Positions 33,474 to 41,521 of a stretch of DNA of 53,177 nucleotides are shown in pieces. The stretch comes from JAISGQ01 sp045536305. Lineage in GTDB: Bacteria; Bacillota; Clostridia; Oscillospirales; Acutalibacteraceae. The position numbers and the translations under genes were made by a program. A model generated the notes under the pieces. The model was not told the DNA's origin, ran no database searches, and was given only the letters and a program-made list of their open reading frames with translations. Location: contig JAZSNH010000017.1 of assembly GCA_045536305.1 (NCBI GenBank), positions 1-53,177 of the forward strand. The letters are read 5' to 3'. How positions within the stretch are numbered: the stretch's first letter is position 1; each line of letters opens with the position of its first letter.

Positions 33474-33513
33474 ATCTGCTGTGCCTCCTTGAAATTCTTA
33501 CCACATCTTTATT

Positions 33514-33542
33514 ATTATAACAGATACACATTATAATTTCTA
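33514..33542 (-). promoter_or_regulatory. Promoter of the ATP-grasp/ecf operon
   Basis: On the minus strand TAGAAA (33542-33537), 17 bases, then TATAAT (33519-33514). The -10 region, ATCTGTTATAATA, is identical to the one of the divergent promoter at 33662. Start near 33507. Confidence 0.55.
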
Positions 33543-33661
33543 TAATTATTGTTTGTATTATAATAAAAATATTGCACAACAAATAGAAGATAATGTGGCA
33601 TAATCAAAGCTAATATGCTGTGCCTTAATTCAAAATATCCGATTGTTTTTTTAGTTCACTG

Positions 33662-33690
33662 TTCACAAAACAGAAAATATCTGTTATAAT
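33662..33690 (+). promoter_or_regulatory. Promoter of the zinc-ribbon pair with spacer palindrome
   Basis: TTCACA (33662-33667), 17 bases, TATAAT (33685-33690). An inverted repeat AACAGA-AAATA-TCTGTT (33669-33685) fills the spacer between the boxes, which is a classic place for a repressor to bind. Confidence 0.65.
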
Positions 33691-33731
33691 ATTATTTATT
33701 ACAGGCAAAGAGTCAAAAGGAGGGAATCGTT

Positions 33732-34715
33732 ATGATTTGTCCAAAGTGCGGACGCCGCACTTATAAAGATGAAATAATCTGTCCGAAATGCGGAGCAAAT
33801 ATGACCTCCAGGCAATACAGAAGCAGCAGTACTCCCACTATCCAGGTCAAAAAAACATATCCGTCAGCTACCGCCGACACACTCTCAAGCAAAAGCGAAC
33901 CTGCAGCTTTTACCTCATTCGAGCCGGTGAAAGATAATCCTCCCGAGCCCCACTCTGAGCCTTATTATGCTCCTTCACCAATGCCTGTTTCTCCTTCACA
34001 TAAAAAAGCACCGTCACCTCCGCCCGAGCCTATTTCCGAGCCTATTCCCGAACCTATACCCGAAACATCTCAGAAGGAAGATCTCGACCGCACTCTTACC
34101 TTTGCCGCAATAAAGGAAGCCTCTTCGGTGGAAACGGCTGCTGTTCGTGAATATAACCGCATGAAAGCACAGCTTCGTGAGAGCAAGGCATACGATGATG
34201 CCTCCAAGGTGGTTTTGGATCGTCTGCCCGAGGGATATGTTTATGTAAAAATGTCAATAGATGAGGCCGACAAGCTAAGCAATAGAAAAACCATTCCCAA
34301 GCCTTTGCTTTTTGGCATAATGGGTGCTGCGGCAATAACTATAATACTCATTATAATTCTTTTTGCTATCACCGGTACCAAACCCACTCCGCTGATTACC
34401 GGGAAGTGGCAGGGAGAAATCGAGCCTCTTCGTTTCGGCATAACCGGTATCCCTTTCACAAAGGTTGATACGGTATGGGAATTCGAAAAAAACGGAAATG
34501 TAACTATAACACCGCAGGATTCTCTGCTTTCAGGATACGTACTCAGCGGTAAATACGAGCTGTCTGAAAACGACACCGCACATCTTGATTTGAATTTCGA
34601 AGGGCAAAGCATCGAAGTAGATATAATCTACTCTGTAAATAAAGCAGATAAAACAATGATCATTTCCAATCGAGCTTCTCCATCGTATACATATTCGTTT
34701 AAAAAACTTAACTAA
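33732..34715 (+). CDS. Zinc-ribbon membrane protein with extracytoplasmic beta-domain (first of tandem pair)
   Basis: A 327-residue single-pass protein. The start ICPKCGRRTYKDEIICPKCG is a Cys4 zinc ribbon. Residues 30-115 are rich in Pro and Ser (PPPEPISEPIPEPIPE) and likely disordered. A helix segment near 130-180 (MKAQLRESKAYDDASKVVLD) is followed by one membrane segment (about 193-213). The last 110 residues start TGKWQGEIEPL and look like a beta-barrel of the lipocalin-like/DUF-type domains that measure a protein mass balance by GKW motifs. Role unknown. Strong ribosome site (AAGGAGGG). It is 12 bases upstream of a gene with the same plan. Confidence 0.75.
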   Translation: MICPKCGRRTYKDEIICPKCGANMTSRQYRSSSTPTIQVKKTYPSATADTLSSKSEPAAFTSFEPVKDNPPEPHSEPYYAPSPMPVSPSHKKAPSPPPEPISEPIPEPIPETSQKEDLDRTLTFAAIKEASSVETAAVREYNRMKAQLRESKAYDDASKVVLDRLPEGYVYVKMSIDEADKLSNRKTIPKPLLFGIMGAAAITIILIIILFAITGTKPTPLITGKWQGEIEPLRFGITGIPFTKVDTVWEFEKNGNVTITPQDSLLSGYVLSGKYELSENDTAHLDLNFEGQSIEVDIIYSVNKADKTMIISNRASPSYTYSFKKLN

Positions 34716-34727
34716 CGGAGTGATAAA

Positions 34728-35660
34728 ATGTTCTGTACAAAATGTTCAGCCGAAATATATGACGGCGATCACTTTTGTCCTCGCTGCGGTGCGCCGCAAA
34801 AAATCCGCAGCGGATCGGCCATAGATGAAGAACTCATAAAAAAGACCGCATCAACGGTTGATGTTACACCCGATAATCCTGCCGATGACAACGGCTATAT
34901 CGGAGATCACAGAAATAACTCTCAACATTATGAACAAACCTACAGCACTTACTATGAAAGCATGGAAAGATCAAAACGCAAAAAGAAGTCAAGCTGTTTT
35001 CTTAAATTTATACTGACAATATTCTTTGCGTTTCTGATTATTTCGGTTCTTTTTTGCGGATTTTTGCTTATCAGAGGTAAAAACCCGATTGATTACGCAA
35101 AAAATATTTTTTCCTTTGCTTTTATTTCTAAAGGCACCGTCTCAGAAAGCGATAATATTTCAGAATCAGATGTATTATCGGAATCCGACAACACTTCGTT
35201 AAACGATATTCTCTTGTCCGACCCATCAATTCTTTCGACCACAAATTCAACGACTATGTTTACAACCAAAAAAACGACTACATCAACAACCACAACAACC
35301 ACAACAACCAAGCCCACTACCAGCACTACATCTGTCGGTCAGCTTGTCCGCGATACCTCCGTAGGAAAATGGACCGCAGACATTTCTGCGCTTAATATCG
35401 AGGTTATCGGTTCCAAGGTAAAAACCATAAACCTGACTATAGACGCAAACGGAAATGCCAATGTTAATTTCAAGGTAACATTCGTTACCGTTAAAACGAC
35501 CGGCTCCTTTACAGTCGAAAACGACGGTAAAACCAACCTCATCATCAAGGTACCGTATACAGGTGAAAAAATCAGGGTCGCCGGATACTCAAAGGTCGTT
35601 AACAAAAACCAGATAATATTCCGCTGTTCCGAAGGCGATATTACCCTGAACAGAAAATAA
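34728..35660 (+). CDS. Zinc-ribbon membrane protein with extracytoplasmic beta-domain (second of tandem pair)
   Basis: A 310-residue protein with the same plan as its neighbour: a zinc ribbon FCTKCSAEIYDGDHFCPRCG at the start, a cytosolic linker, one membrane segment (about residues 92-112), a Ser- and Thr-rich stalk (residues about 135-200, including an almost pure Thr run of over 15) and a C-terminal domain beginning VGKWTADISALNIEV. The Thr-rich stalk is typical of surface proteins in Ruminococcus relatives. The two C-terminal domains share GKW at the start and the order of strands. Role unknown. 69 bases separate it from birA. Confidence 0.75.
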   Translation: MFCTKCSAEIYDGDHFCPRCGAPQKIRSGSAIDEELIKKTASTVDVTPDNPADDNGYIGDHRNNSQHYEQTYSTYYESMERSKRKKKSSCFLKFILTIFFAFLIISVLFCGFLLIRGKNPIDYAKNIFSFAFISKGTVSESDNISESDVLSESDNTSLNDILLSDPSILSTTNSTTMFTTKKTTTSTTTTTTTTKPTTSTTSVGQLVRDTSVGKWTADISALNIEVIGSKVKTINLTIDANGNANVNFKVTFVTVKTTGSFTVENDGKTNLIIKVPYTGEKIRVAGYSKVVNKNQIIFRCSEGDITLNRK

Positions 35661-35728
35661 ATCTTTTAAAACGCAGAAGCTCTATCTTTTGTAATCACAG
35701 CCCAATAAAAGAAAACGAGGCCGTAATT

Positions 35729-36517
35729 TTGAACACAACCGATAAAATTTCCGTTAAGGAAATAAAACAGAGACTTCTTCCCCATGCATCACATCTTAAC
35801 ATTCAATGCCGTGATGAGGTATCCTCGACAAACAGCATTCTTAAGGAAGATGCTTTTGGCGAAGAATGTGTGCTTATTGCATTGTCGCAAACCGCCGGCA
35901 AAGGTAGACTCGGACGAAGCTTTTATTCTCCTGACGACACAGGTCTATATCTTAGTATACGCCTGAAAACTCGCATGCCCACTGAAAAGCTCTTGCTTAT
36001 TACTCCTGCTGCAGCCGCAGCCGCTTGCACGGCTCTTGAAACTGTAGGCTGTAAAAACGCTAAAATCAAATGGGTAAACGATATTCTTCTTGACGAAAAA
36101 AAAATATGCGGAATACTTACTGAGGCCGTGCATTCGCCCTGCGGAGAAACAAGCATTATTGTCGGAATAGGAATAAATGTATATTCTCCACACAATGGTT
36201 TTCCTCAGGATATATCCACTATTGCAGGCTTTACATTTCATTCATCGCGCGAAAACCTCAGAAACGAGCTTGCTGCTGATTTTATAAACCGCTTTATGCT
36301 TTACTTCGAAAATATCGACAAATGCGATTTTATCGATATTTACAGAGAAAAAAGCTGTATTGTAGGAAAAAAAATAGATGTTATAAAATCAGGAAATATC
36401 AGAAAGGCTTTTGCTTTGGATATCGACGAAAACTGCAGACTTATTGTACAATACGAGGACAAAACTACGGAGGCTCTGTATTCGGGTGAAATAAGCATCA
36501 GAGAATCAAAGGATTAA
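35729..36517 (+). CDS. birA: Biotin--[acetyl-CoA-carboxylase] ligase, no HTH domain
   Basis: Attaches biotin to biotin carboxyl carrier protein through biotinyl-AMP. The class II aaRS-like fold is seen in DEVSSTNSILKE, the biotinyl-AMP loop SQTAGKGRLGRSFYSPDDTG, IKWVNDILLDEKKICGILTE and IIVGIGINVYSP. A C-terminal SH3-like domain follows. At 262 residues it lacks the N-terminal HTH and so is not a repressor. The TTG start has CGAGG 8-9 bases upstream; no ATG is near. ECF transporters often import biotin, but here the link is only location. Confidence 0.9.
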   Translation: MNTTDKISVKEIKQRLLPHASHLNIQCRDEVSSTNSILKEDAFGEECVLIALSQTAGKGRLGRSFYSPDDTGLYLSIRLKTRMPTEKLLLITPAAAAAACTALETVGCKNAKIKWVNDILLDEKKICGILTEAVHSPCGETSIIVGIGINVYSPHNGFPQDISTIAGFTFHSSRENLRNELAADFINRFMLYFENIDKCDFIDIYREKSCIVGKKIDVIKSGNIRKAFALDIDENCRLIVQYEDKTTEALYSGEISIRESKD

Positions 36518-36540
36518 ATACGCATTTACTTAACGATACA

Positions 36541-36585
36541 AAAAAAGATTCGTCCGCCTATAAAAAGTCGGACGAATCTTTTTGT
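36541..36585. terminator. Bidirectional terminator between birA and cls
   Basis: AAAAAAGATTCGTCCG (36541-36556) pairs with CGGACGAATCTTTTT (36569-36583), with a 12-base loop. Works on both strands for convergent birA and cls. Confidence 0.88.
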
Positions 36586-36588
36586 AAT

Positions 36589-38124
36589 TTACATAAGCGG
36601 CGCAAACAATCTGAATATATTCTGAATCAGACGCATAAAAAAATTATATCTGCAGCTTTCGGCTGTTATTTCCTCACAGATATCAAGCGTATCGATAAAC
36701 TCTTTCTTGACCTGTGCTATGGCAGAGCTTTTGCACATCCACGCGGCACATTCAAAATGAAGATACAGGCTTCTGAAATCCATATTTATTGTACCGACAA
36801 CCGCAGTTTCATCGTCAGATACGAATGTCTTTGAGTGAATGAAGCCCTCGGAATACTCATAAATACGCACTCCTGCGGCAATAAGATCCCTGTAATATGA
36901 ACGCGTTGTCATGTGAACGTACCACTTATCCCATTTTCTTGGCGTAATTATGCGTACGTCAACTCCGCTTTTTGCGGCAAGTGACAGCTCTGCAATCATG
37001 CTGTCATCCACAACAAGATACGGCGTGCATATATACAGATAATTCTTTGAGCTGCTTATCATTTCAAGATAAACATTTTCGCCTACATTTTCATAATCAA
37101 GAGGGCTGTCGGCATAGGGAATCACCCATCCATCATCGGAAATTTCACAGTCTTTATCCTTCCACGGATAGAAGCTCATGTAATCTTCCGAAACATTATT
37201 AGACAGTGCCCACATACGCAGAAATGTAAGTGTAAAGCTCCACGCCGCCTCTCCCTTAAGAAGCAGTGCGGCATCCTTCCACACTCCAAATCTTTCGACT
37301 GCATTGATATATTCATCTGCAAGATTAACACCGCCTGTTATTGCACACACACCGTCAACAACAGCGATTTTTCTGTGGTCACGATTATTCTGTATTGTTG
37401 CAAGCAGCGGTCTGAACGGATTAAACACCGTGCATTTTATTCCGCTTTCAGCAAGCATTTTTGAGTAATTTGCAGGAAGGCGAAGGAAGCACCCCATATC
37501 ATCATACATCAGGCGAACCTCTACCCCCTGTGCCGCTTTATCCTTAAGTACATTCAGTATAGAATCCCACATCACGCCTTCTTCTATGATGAAAAATTCC
37601 ATAAAGATGTATTTTTCTGCCTTGGAAAGTTCCTCGAGCATAACCTTAAGCATTCGTTCTCCCGACGGAAGAAATTCGGTACGGGTCTTTTTATATACAG
37701 GAAAACCTGCAGTATTCTGAAGATAATCAATTTGCCTTAAATGAGAACTTATGCAGCTTTTTGCCTCAGCCATTCTGTCCTGCGGCATAATATACAGCTC
37801 TCTGCTCAGGTTTTCAATTTTATCAAGACGTTTCGTAAATTGTTTGTTTGAGCTCTGAACATGTATAAGCAGATAAAACAATCCCCCAAAGACAGGAAAA
37901 AGCATTATCAGAAATACCCATGTAAGCTTATAGGCTCCTTTATCCTTTCTTACAAGAATATGAAGCGAAACCGCAAGACTCACGGCACTGAAAATAATTG
38001 ACAGTGCCTTTGAATATATACTTCCGCTATAAAGTAATACCAGGAAAATTGCAAGCTGAATCAGTATGATAAGAGCCACAAATATTCTTCGCCTGAACAA
38101 AGCGCGAAACCATTTACGTTTCAT
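36589..38124 (-). CDS. cls: Cardiolipin synthase
   Basis: Membrane enzyme that joins two phosphatidylglycerol molecules to cardiolipin. There are three hydrophobic segments in the first 90 residues, then two phospholipase D HKD motifs, HRKIAVVDGVCAITGG and HSKTFVSDDETAVVG. The motif ADEYINAVERFGVWKDAALL after the first HKD is typical. 511 residues is the usual size. GAAAGGAAAC lies before the ATG. It is transcribed after the DUF5050-like gene, 11 bases downstream of its stop. Confidence 0.93.
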   Translation of the reverse strand: MKRKWFRALFRRRIFVALIILIQLAIFLVLLYSGSIYSKALSIIFSAVSLAVSLHILVRKDKGAYKLTWVFLIMLFPVFGGLFYLLIHVQSSNKQFTKRLDKIENLSRELYIMPQDRMAEAKSCISSHLRQIDYLQNTAGFPVYKKTRTEFLPSGERMLKVMLEELSKAEKYIFMEFFIIEEGVMWDSILNVLKDKAAQGVEVRLMYDDMGCFLRLPANYSKMLAESGIKCTVFNPFRPLLATIQNNRDHRKIAVVDGVCAITGGVNLADEYINAVERFGVWKDAALLLKGEAAWSFTLTFLRMWALSNNVSEDYMSFYPWKDKDCEISDDGWVIPYADSPLDYENVGENVYLEMISSSKNYLYICTPYLVVDDSMIAELSLAAKSGVDVRIITPRKWDKWYVHMTTRSYYRDLIAAGVRIYEYSEGFIHSKTFVSDDETAVVGTINMDFRSLYLHFECAAWMCKSSAIAQVKKEFIDTLDICEEITAESCRYNFFMRLIQNIFRLFAPLM

Positions 38125-38135
38125 TTGTTTCCTTT

Positions 38136-39335
38136 CTACATTGCAGATTTGCCGTTTCTGCTGTTTCTGATGTAATAAGTACGTCCGGTTTCAACCCCGT
38201 CGGTAACCTCAATACTTTCAAAAGCATACCATTCTGAGCTAACACCTGTCAGTTCAATACGCGAAGAGTAAGCAAATATGCTTGCTATATCAGCGCTGTC
38301 ATGCTCTATTCTGTACACGATGCTTCCATCCTCGGAATCACCGACAAAGCACACCCATTCATCATTAGCTGCAATAGATGAGATATTACCGCCTGTCAGA
38401 ACACCGATATCCCACTCCATAAGCACTGCACCATCTGTATCAAGCCTTGTAAGGATATTATTTTCACCTTTTTCGGCAATTACATAAATATACCCTCCTC
38501 CAAGCTGATAATCTGATACACCGCCGATAATCTGCCTTACATCGGAGCCATCTGTGTTCATCGAGTACAATGTCCGAGATATATCGGAATCAGACACTGT
38601 ATAATATATTCTGCCGTTTAAATAGCCAAAATCAGAATATTTTCCGCAAAGAAGAGTCATATCCGAATAAAGCGTTGTAAGCTCCGACTCATTTTCCTTA
38701 AGGGTATAATAAAGATTTCCTTCCGCTATAAAATAACCAAGGGTGTAATTTTCGTCTGATGAATAATCGAGCACTGTTTCCACCGCATCACTTTCAGAAA
38801 CAGAATCACTGCTGAGTTTGATTCGTTTGACTGTATTATATTCTCTGAAATACAAATAATTACCGTCAGACTGAAGATCCGATGCACTTATGCTGTCGTA
38901 AATATGCTTGTAGCTTTCAGCTTCACTTCTGCTCATAATATTGCCGTCTGATATGTAATAAAGCATTTCCTCCAATGCGAACTGATTCGACGGTTTATAA
39001 GAATTATACCTTGTTTCAAATTCAGTTTTTTCTGCATTATCTTTTTCAGAGGAACAGCTGCAGGAGCACGATGACGCTCCGCAGGATATCAGAAATATTG
39101 CACCGATCAAAACAAGCGGTGCAGCGATTAAAAGAATCAGCATTCTGCTGTCTCTTTTTATATTAAGGCTTAATTTATAGATCGTATCGCTTATTCCGTC
39201 CGCAAAGCGATTTACCCTTACCCCCGACTGTGATGAAAGGGTTATATTACCTCTTTTTTTCCTGATAAGCGTCCCGCAATTCGGGCAGGCTTTACGCCCT
39301 TCCGCAACGATCGCATGGCATCTTTTGCATCTCAT
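38136..39335 (-). CDS. Zinc-ribbon membrane protein with repeated sensor-like domain (DUF5050-like)
   Basis: A 399-residue single-pass protein. N-terminal zinc ribbon RCKRCHAIVAEGRKACPNCG, a positively charged stretch, a membrane helix at about residues 63-85 and a Cys- and Ser-rich patch (CGASSCSCSCSS). The large C-terminal part has repeated short segments such as LYYISDGNIM, NYLYFREYNTVKRI and GYIYVIAEKG that look like beta-propeller or DUF5050 blades. Function unknown. I start at ATG 39335 (TTGGAGTG site) and not 39344. It is the third zinc-ribbon membrane protein within 6 kb. Confidence 0.75.
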   Translation of the reverse strand: MRCKRCHAIVAEGRKACPNCGTLIRKKRGNITLSSQSGVRVNRFADGISDTIYKLSLNIKRDSRMLILLIAAPLVLIGAIFLISCGASSCSCSCSSEKDNAEKTEFETRYNSYKPSNQFALEEMLYYISDGNIMSRSEAESYKHIYDSISASDLQSDGNYLYFREYNTVKRIKLSSDSVSESDAVETVLDYSSDENYTLGYFIAEGNLYYTLKENESELTTLYSDMTLLCGKYSDFGYLNGRIYYTVSDSDISRTLYSMNTDGSDVRQIIGGVSDYQLGGGYIYVIAEKGENNILTRLDTDGAVLMEWDIGVLTGGNISSIAANDEWVCFVGDSEDGSIVYRIEHDSADIASIFAYSSRIELTGVSSEWYAFESIEVTDGVETGRTYYIRNSRNGKSAM

Positions 39336-39426
39336 AGCCAACACTCCAAAGGTTTATTTATAATGAATAATTATAACACACCATAAATATCCTATCAATG
39401 AAATATTTTTAATATTATTGTGTTTT

Positions 39427-39462
39427 TGCAAAGACTCCCTGCACCGAAGTGTGCAGGGAGTC
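39427..39462 (-). terminator. Terminator of the Cys-type hydrolase gene
   Basis: A 12-bp perfect stem, GACTCCCTGCAC with GTGCAGGGAGTC (39433-39444 and 39451-39462), followed on the minus strand by TTTGC and A-rich sequence. It follows the stop of the hydrolase at 39467. Confidence 0.75.
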
Positions 39463-39466
39463 ATCG

Positions 39467-40417
39467 TTAAAGCTGTTCTAAAAAAGCGGATATGGCTTCA
39501 TCATACTGCGCTGTATTGTTTATACGAAGATGGGAATGGCTTCCCTTTTCAAACCAAACAAGCTTCTTCTTTTGAGATGTGCATTTTTCAAAAAGATAAT
39601 CTGCTGTTTTAGGGAGCGAAAACTTATCTTCCTTTCCGTGAAGAAAAAGGAATGGCAGCTTCATTTTTTTGATGTGATGCTTCGGGGATTCTTTCCACAG
39701 GTTTATACCAATATTCCTGTTTGCTTTTGCCATTATCTGCCATAAAATAGGATAAACCGGACGCTTATCGCATATCATATGCTGCTTGAATGATTCAGGG
39801 AATGAAATATAAAGTCCTTCCGTTATTATTGCTTTTACAGAAGGAGGAAAATCCGGACGGGCTGCAGCCATTACACATGACGCACCGCCGACACATATTC
39901 CATGAAGTACTACATTGTTATTTCCAAGCCCTTCAACAAATCTGATCCAACGAACAAGATCGTCGCTTTCCTTTATTCCTACAGTGTTGTATATCCCTTC
40001 ACTGTTTCCATGAGCCCGTTGATCCATTACAAGAATATTGTATCCGGCCTTCTGATATGGCTCAGCAAAATAATACGTATAAAGCAGCGATTCGCTTCTG
40101 CCCGGAATAAGTATCGCGCAGCGATCAAATCCAAAGTCAAAATACTGACCGACAAGCGTAAAACTATCCTCACTGCGTATAGACACATCCCGCATTTTAT
40201 CTTTGTTTGCATCGCCCCACGCTATTCCCTCTTCATACATGCGCGAATGTTCTTCATGCCAGGGTGCGCTGTTGTGTCTTCCCCATTTTTCATGGTCAGT
40301 TCTTACAAGAATATCTTTATATACTTTTTCAGCTATTTTATTTGTTATTGAACACATGACCGCTGCAGAAACAATAAGAAAAGCAGCACCTATTATTAAC
40401 CATACAAACCAGAGCAT
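39467..40417 (-). CDS. Membrane-anchored alpha/beta hydrolase with Cys in the nucleophile elbow
   Basis: A 316-residue protein with one N-terminal membrane segment (residues 4-24) and an alpha/beta-hydrolase fold. PGRSESLLYTYYFAEPYQKA, MDQRAHGNSEG and the elbow HGICVGGAS are visible. Position 175, normally Ser, is Cys (TGT at 39895-39893). The acid Asp is in HGKEDKFSLP and the His in GSHSHLRIN, so a Cys-Asp-His triad is likely, as in dienelactone hydrolase. Homologues usually have HGISMG. Substrate unknown. Followed by a terminator, monocistronic. Confidence 0.8.
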   Translation of the reverse strand: MLWFVWLIIGAAFLIVSAAVMCSITNKIAEKVYKDILVRTDHEKWGRHNSAPWHEEHSRMYEEGIAWGDANKDKMRDVSIRSEDSFTLVGQYFDFGFDRCAILIPGRSESLLYTYYFAEPYQKAGYNILVMDQRAHGNSEGIYNTVGIKESDDLVRWIRFVEGLGNNNVVLHGICVGGASCVMAAARPDFPPSVKAIITEGLYISFPESFKQHMICDKRPVYPILWQIMAKANRNIGINLWKESPKHHIKKMKLPFLFLHGKEDKFSLPKTADYLFEKCTSQKKKLVWFEKGSHSHLRINNTAQYDEAISAFLEQL

Positions 40418-40506
40418 GTATATCCTCCAATCAATTTATTTCAATTGATATAATACAATATATTGATTAAAATGTAAATAATCCGACACAATATTATTGT
40501 AAGTTA

Positions 40507-40535
40507 TTGAAAAAAAATAAGGATTGGTTTATTAT
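40507..40535 (+). promoter_or_regulatory. Sigma-A promoter of degV
   Basis: TTGAAA (40507-40512), a 17-base spacer, TATTAT (40530-40535). Start near 40542; leader about 23 bases. Confidence 0.7.
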
Positions 40536-40564
40536 ATATTTAGTATTTTGAAAGGAGCATTTTT

Positions 40565-41491
40565 ATGTCAGATTTTGTTATTATTTCCGATTCAGCATGT
40601 GACCTTAGTTCTGAGCTTCGCAAAAAATTCAGTGTAGACGATGTTATTTTCGGATATATTGTTTATCCCGATGGAACGCAGAAACCTACTGATATGGATT
40701 GGGAAGAACAAACACCGGAAGAATATTACAAAATGATAAGCAATAAAAACATATATATAAAGACCGCGCAACCCTCACCCGGCGATATCACAGAGAAGTT
40801 TGAGCGTTATCTTGCAGCAGGAAAGGATGTTCTTGCCATTTTCATCTCTACCGGTATAAGCGGTATCTACGGAAGCGCCTGTGCTGTTGCTGAAGATCTT
40901 ATGGTAAAATATCCCGAAAGAAAAATAATCTGTGTTGACTCTCTTCGCTATTCCACCTGTCTCTCTCTGCTCTGCATATATGCCGCAATGATGCGAAATG
41001 CAGGATATTCTCTGGAGGATACCGCTGCCTGGGTCAATGAAAACAAATACTGCATTCACCAAATGGGTACCATAGAAGATCTATTTTTCTGCAAAAGAAT
41101 GGGACGCGTATCAAATGCGGCCGCTATAATGGGAACTCTTGTCGGCATTAAACCCCTTGCAGATTTCAACAGCAAAGGTTTAAGCCATGTCATCGGCAAA
41201 ACCAGAGGTTATTCAAATCTTTATAAATGTATTATAGGCTACATGAAAAAGACTATAATCGATCCTGAAAAGCAGGTCATTTTTGTTGCCCATACTGCCC
41301 GACTTAAAGAAGCGGAAAAGCTTAAGGCGATGATTGAAAAGGAATTTAAACCCAAGGAGTGTATTATTACCTCTGCCGGCCAAAACTGCGGCACCAGCAT
41401 CGGTCCCGGTCTTATAGCAGCTTTCTATTACGGAAATAAGATCTCTGATGATATGGAAGCGGAAAAGAAAATAATTGCAGAGTTTGCGTAA
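40565..41491 (+). CDS. DegV family fatty-acid-binding protein
   Basis: DegV/FakB proteins bind a fatty acid and present it to FakA kinase for phospholipid synthesis. Motifs: VIISDSACDLSSEL at the N-terminus (YVV-SDS-type ligand loop), AQPSPGDITEKFE, IFISTGISGIYGSA, VDSLRYSTCLSL and GRVSNAAAIMGTL with a later GPGLIAAFYYG. 308 residues, slightly longer than the usual 280-290. Good AAAGGAG site. No fakA is in the window, so the pairing is inference. Monocistronic. Confidence 0.9.
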   Translation: MSDFVIISDSACDLSSELRKKFSVDDVIFGYIVYPDGTQKPTDMDWEEQTPEEYYKMISNKNIYIKTAQPSPGDITEKFERYLAAGKDVLAIFISTGISGIYGSACAVAEDLMVKYPERKIICVDSLRYSTCLSLLCIYAAMMRNAGYSLEDTAAWVNENKYCIHQMGTIEDLFFCKRMGRVSNAAAIMGTLVGIKPLADFNSKGLSHVIGKTRGYSNLYKCIIGYMKKTIIDPEKQVIFVAHTARLKEAEKLKAMIEKEFKPKECIITSAGQNCGTSIGPGLIAAFYYGNKISDDMEAEKKIIAEFA

Positions 41492-41521
41492 AAAAAGCCC
41501 CGAATTTTCGGGGCTTTTTTT
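41491..41521. terminator. Bidirectional terminator between degV and the esterase
   Basis: AAAAAAGCCCCGAA (41491-41504) pairs with TTCGGGGCTTTTTT (41507-41520), a 14-bp stem with a 2-base centre. It overlaps both gene ends. Confidence 0.88.

Noticed and set aside
35280..35335. ACA/ACC repeat tract as a microsatellite or CRISPR-like repeat
   Set aside because: It encodes the Thr-rich stalk of the second zinc-ribbon protein in frame; no spaced repeats exist.
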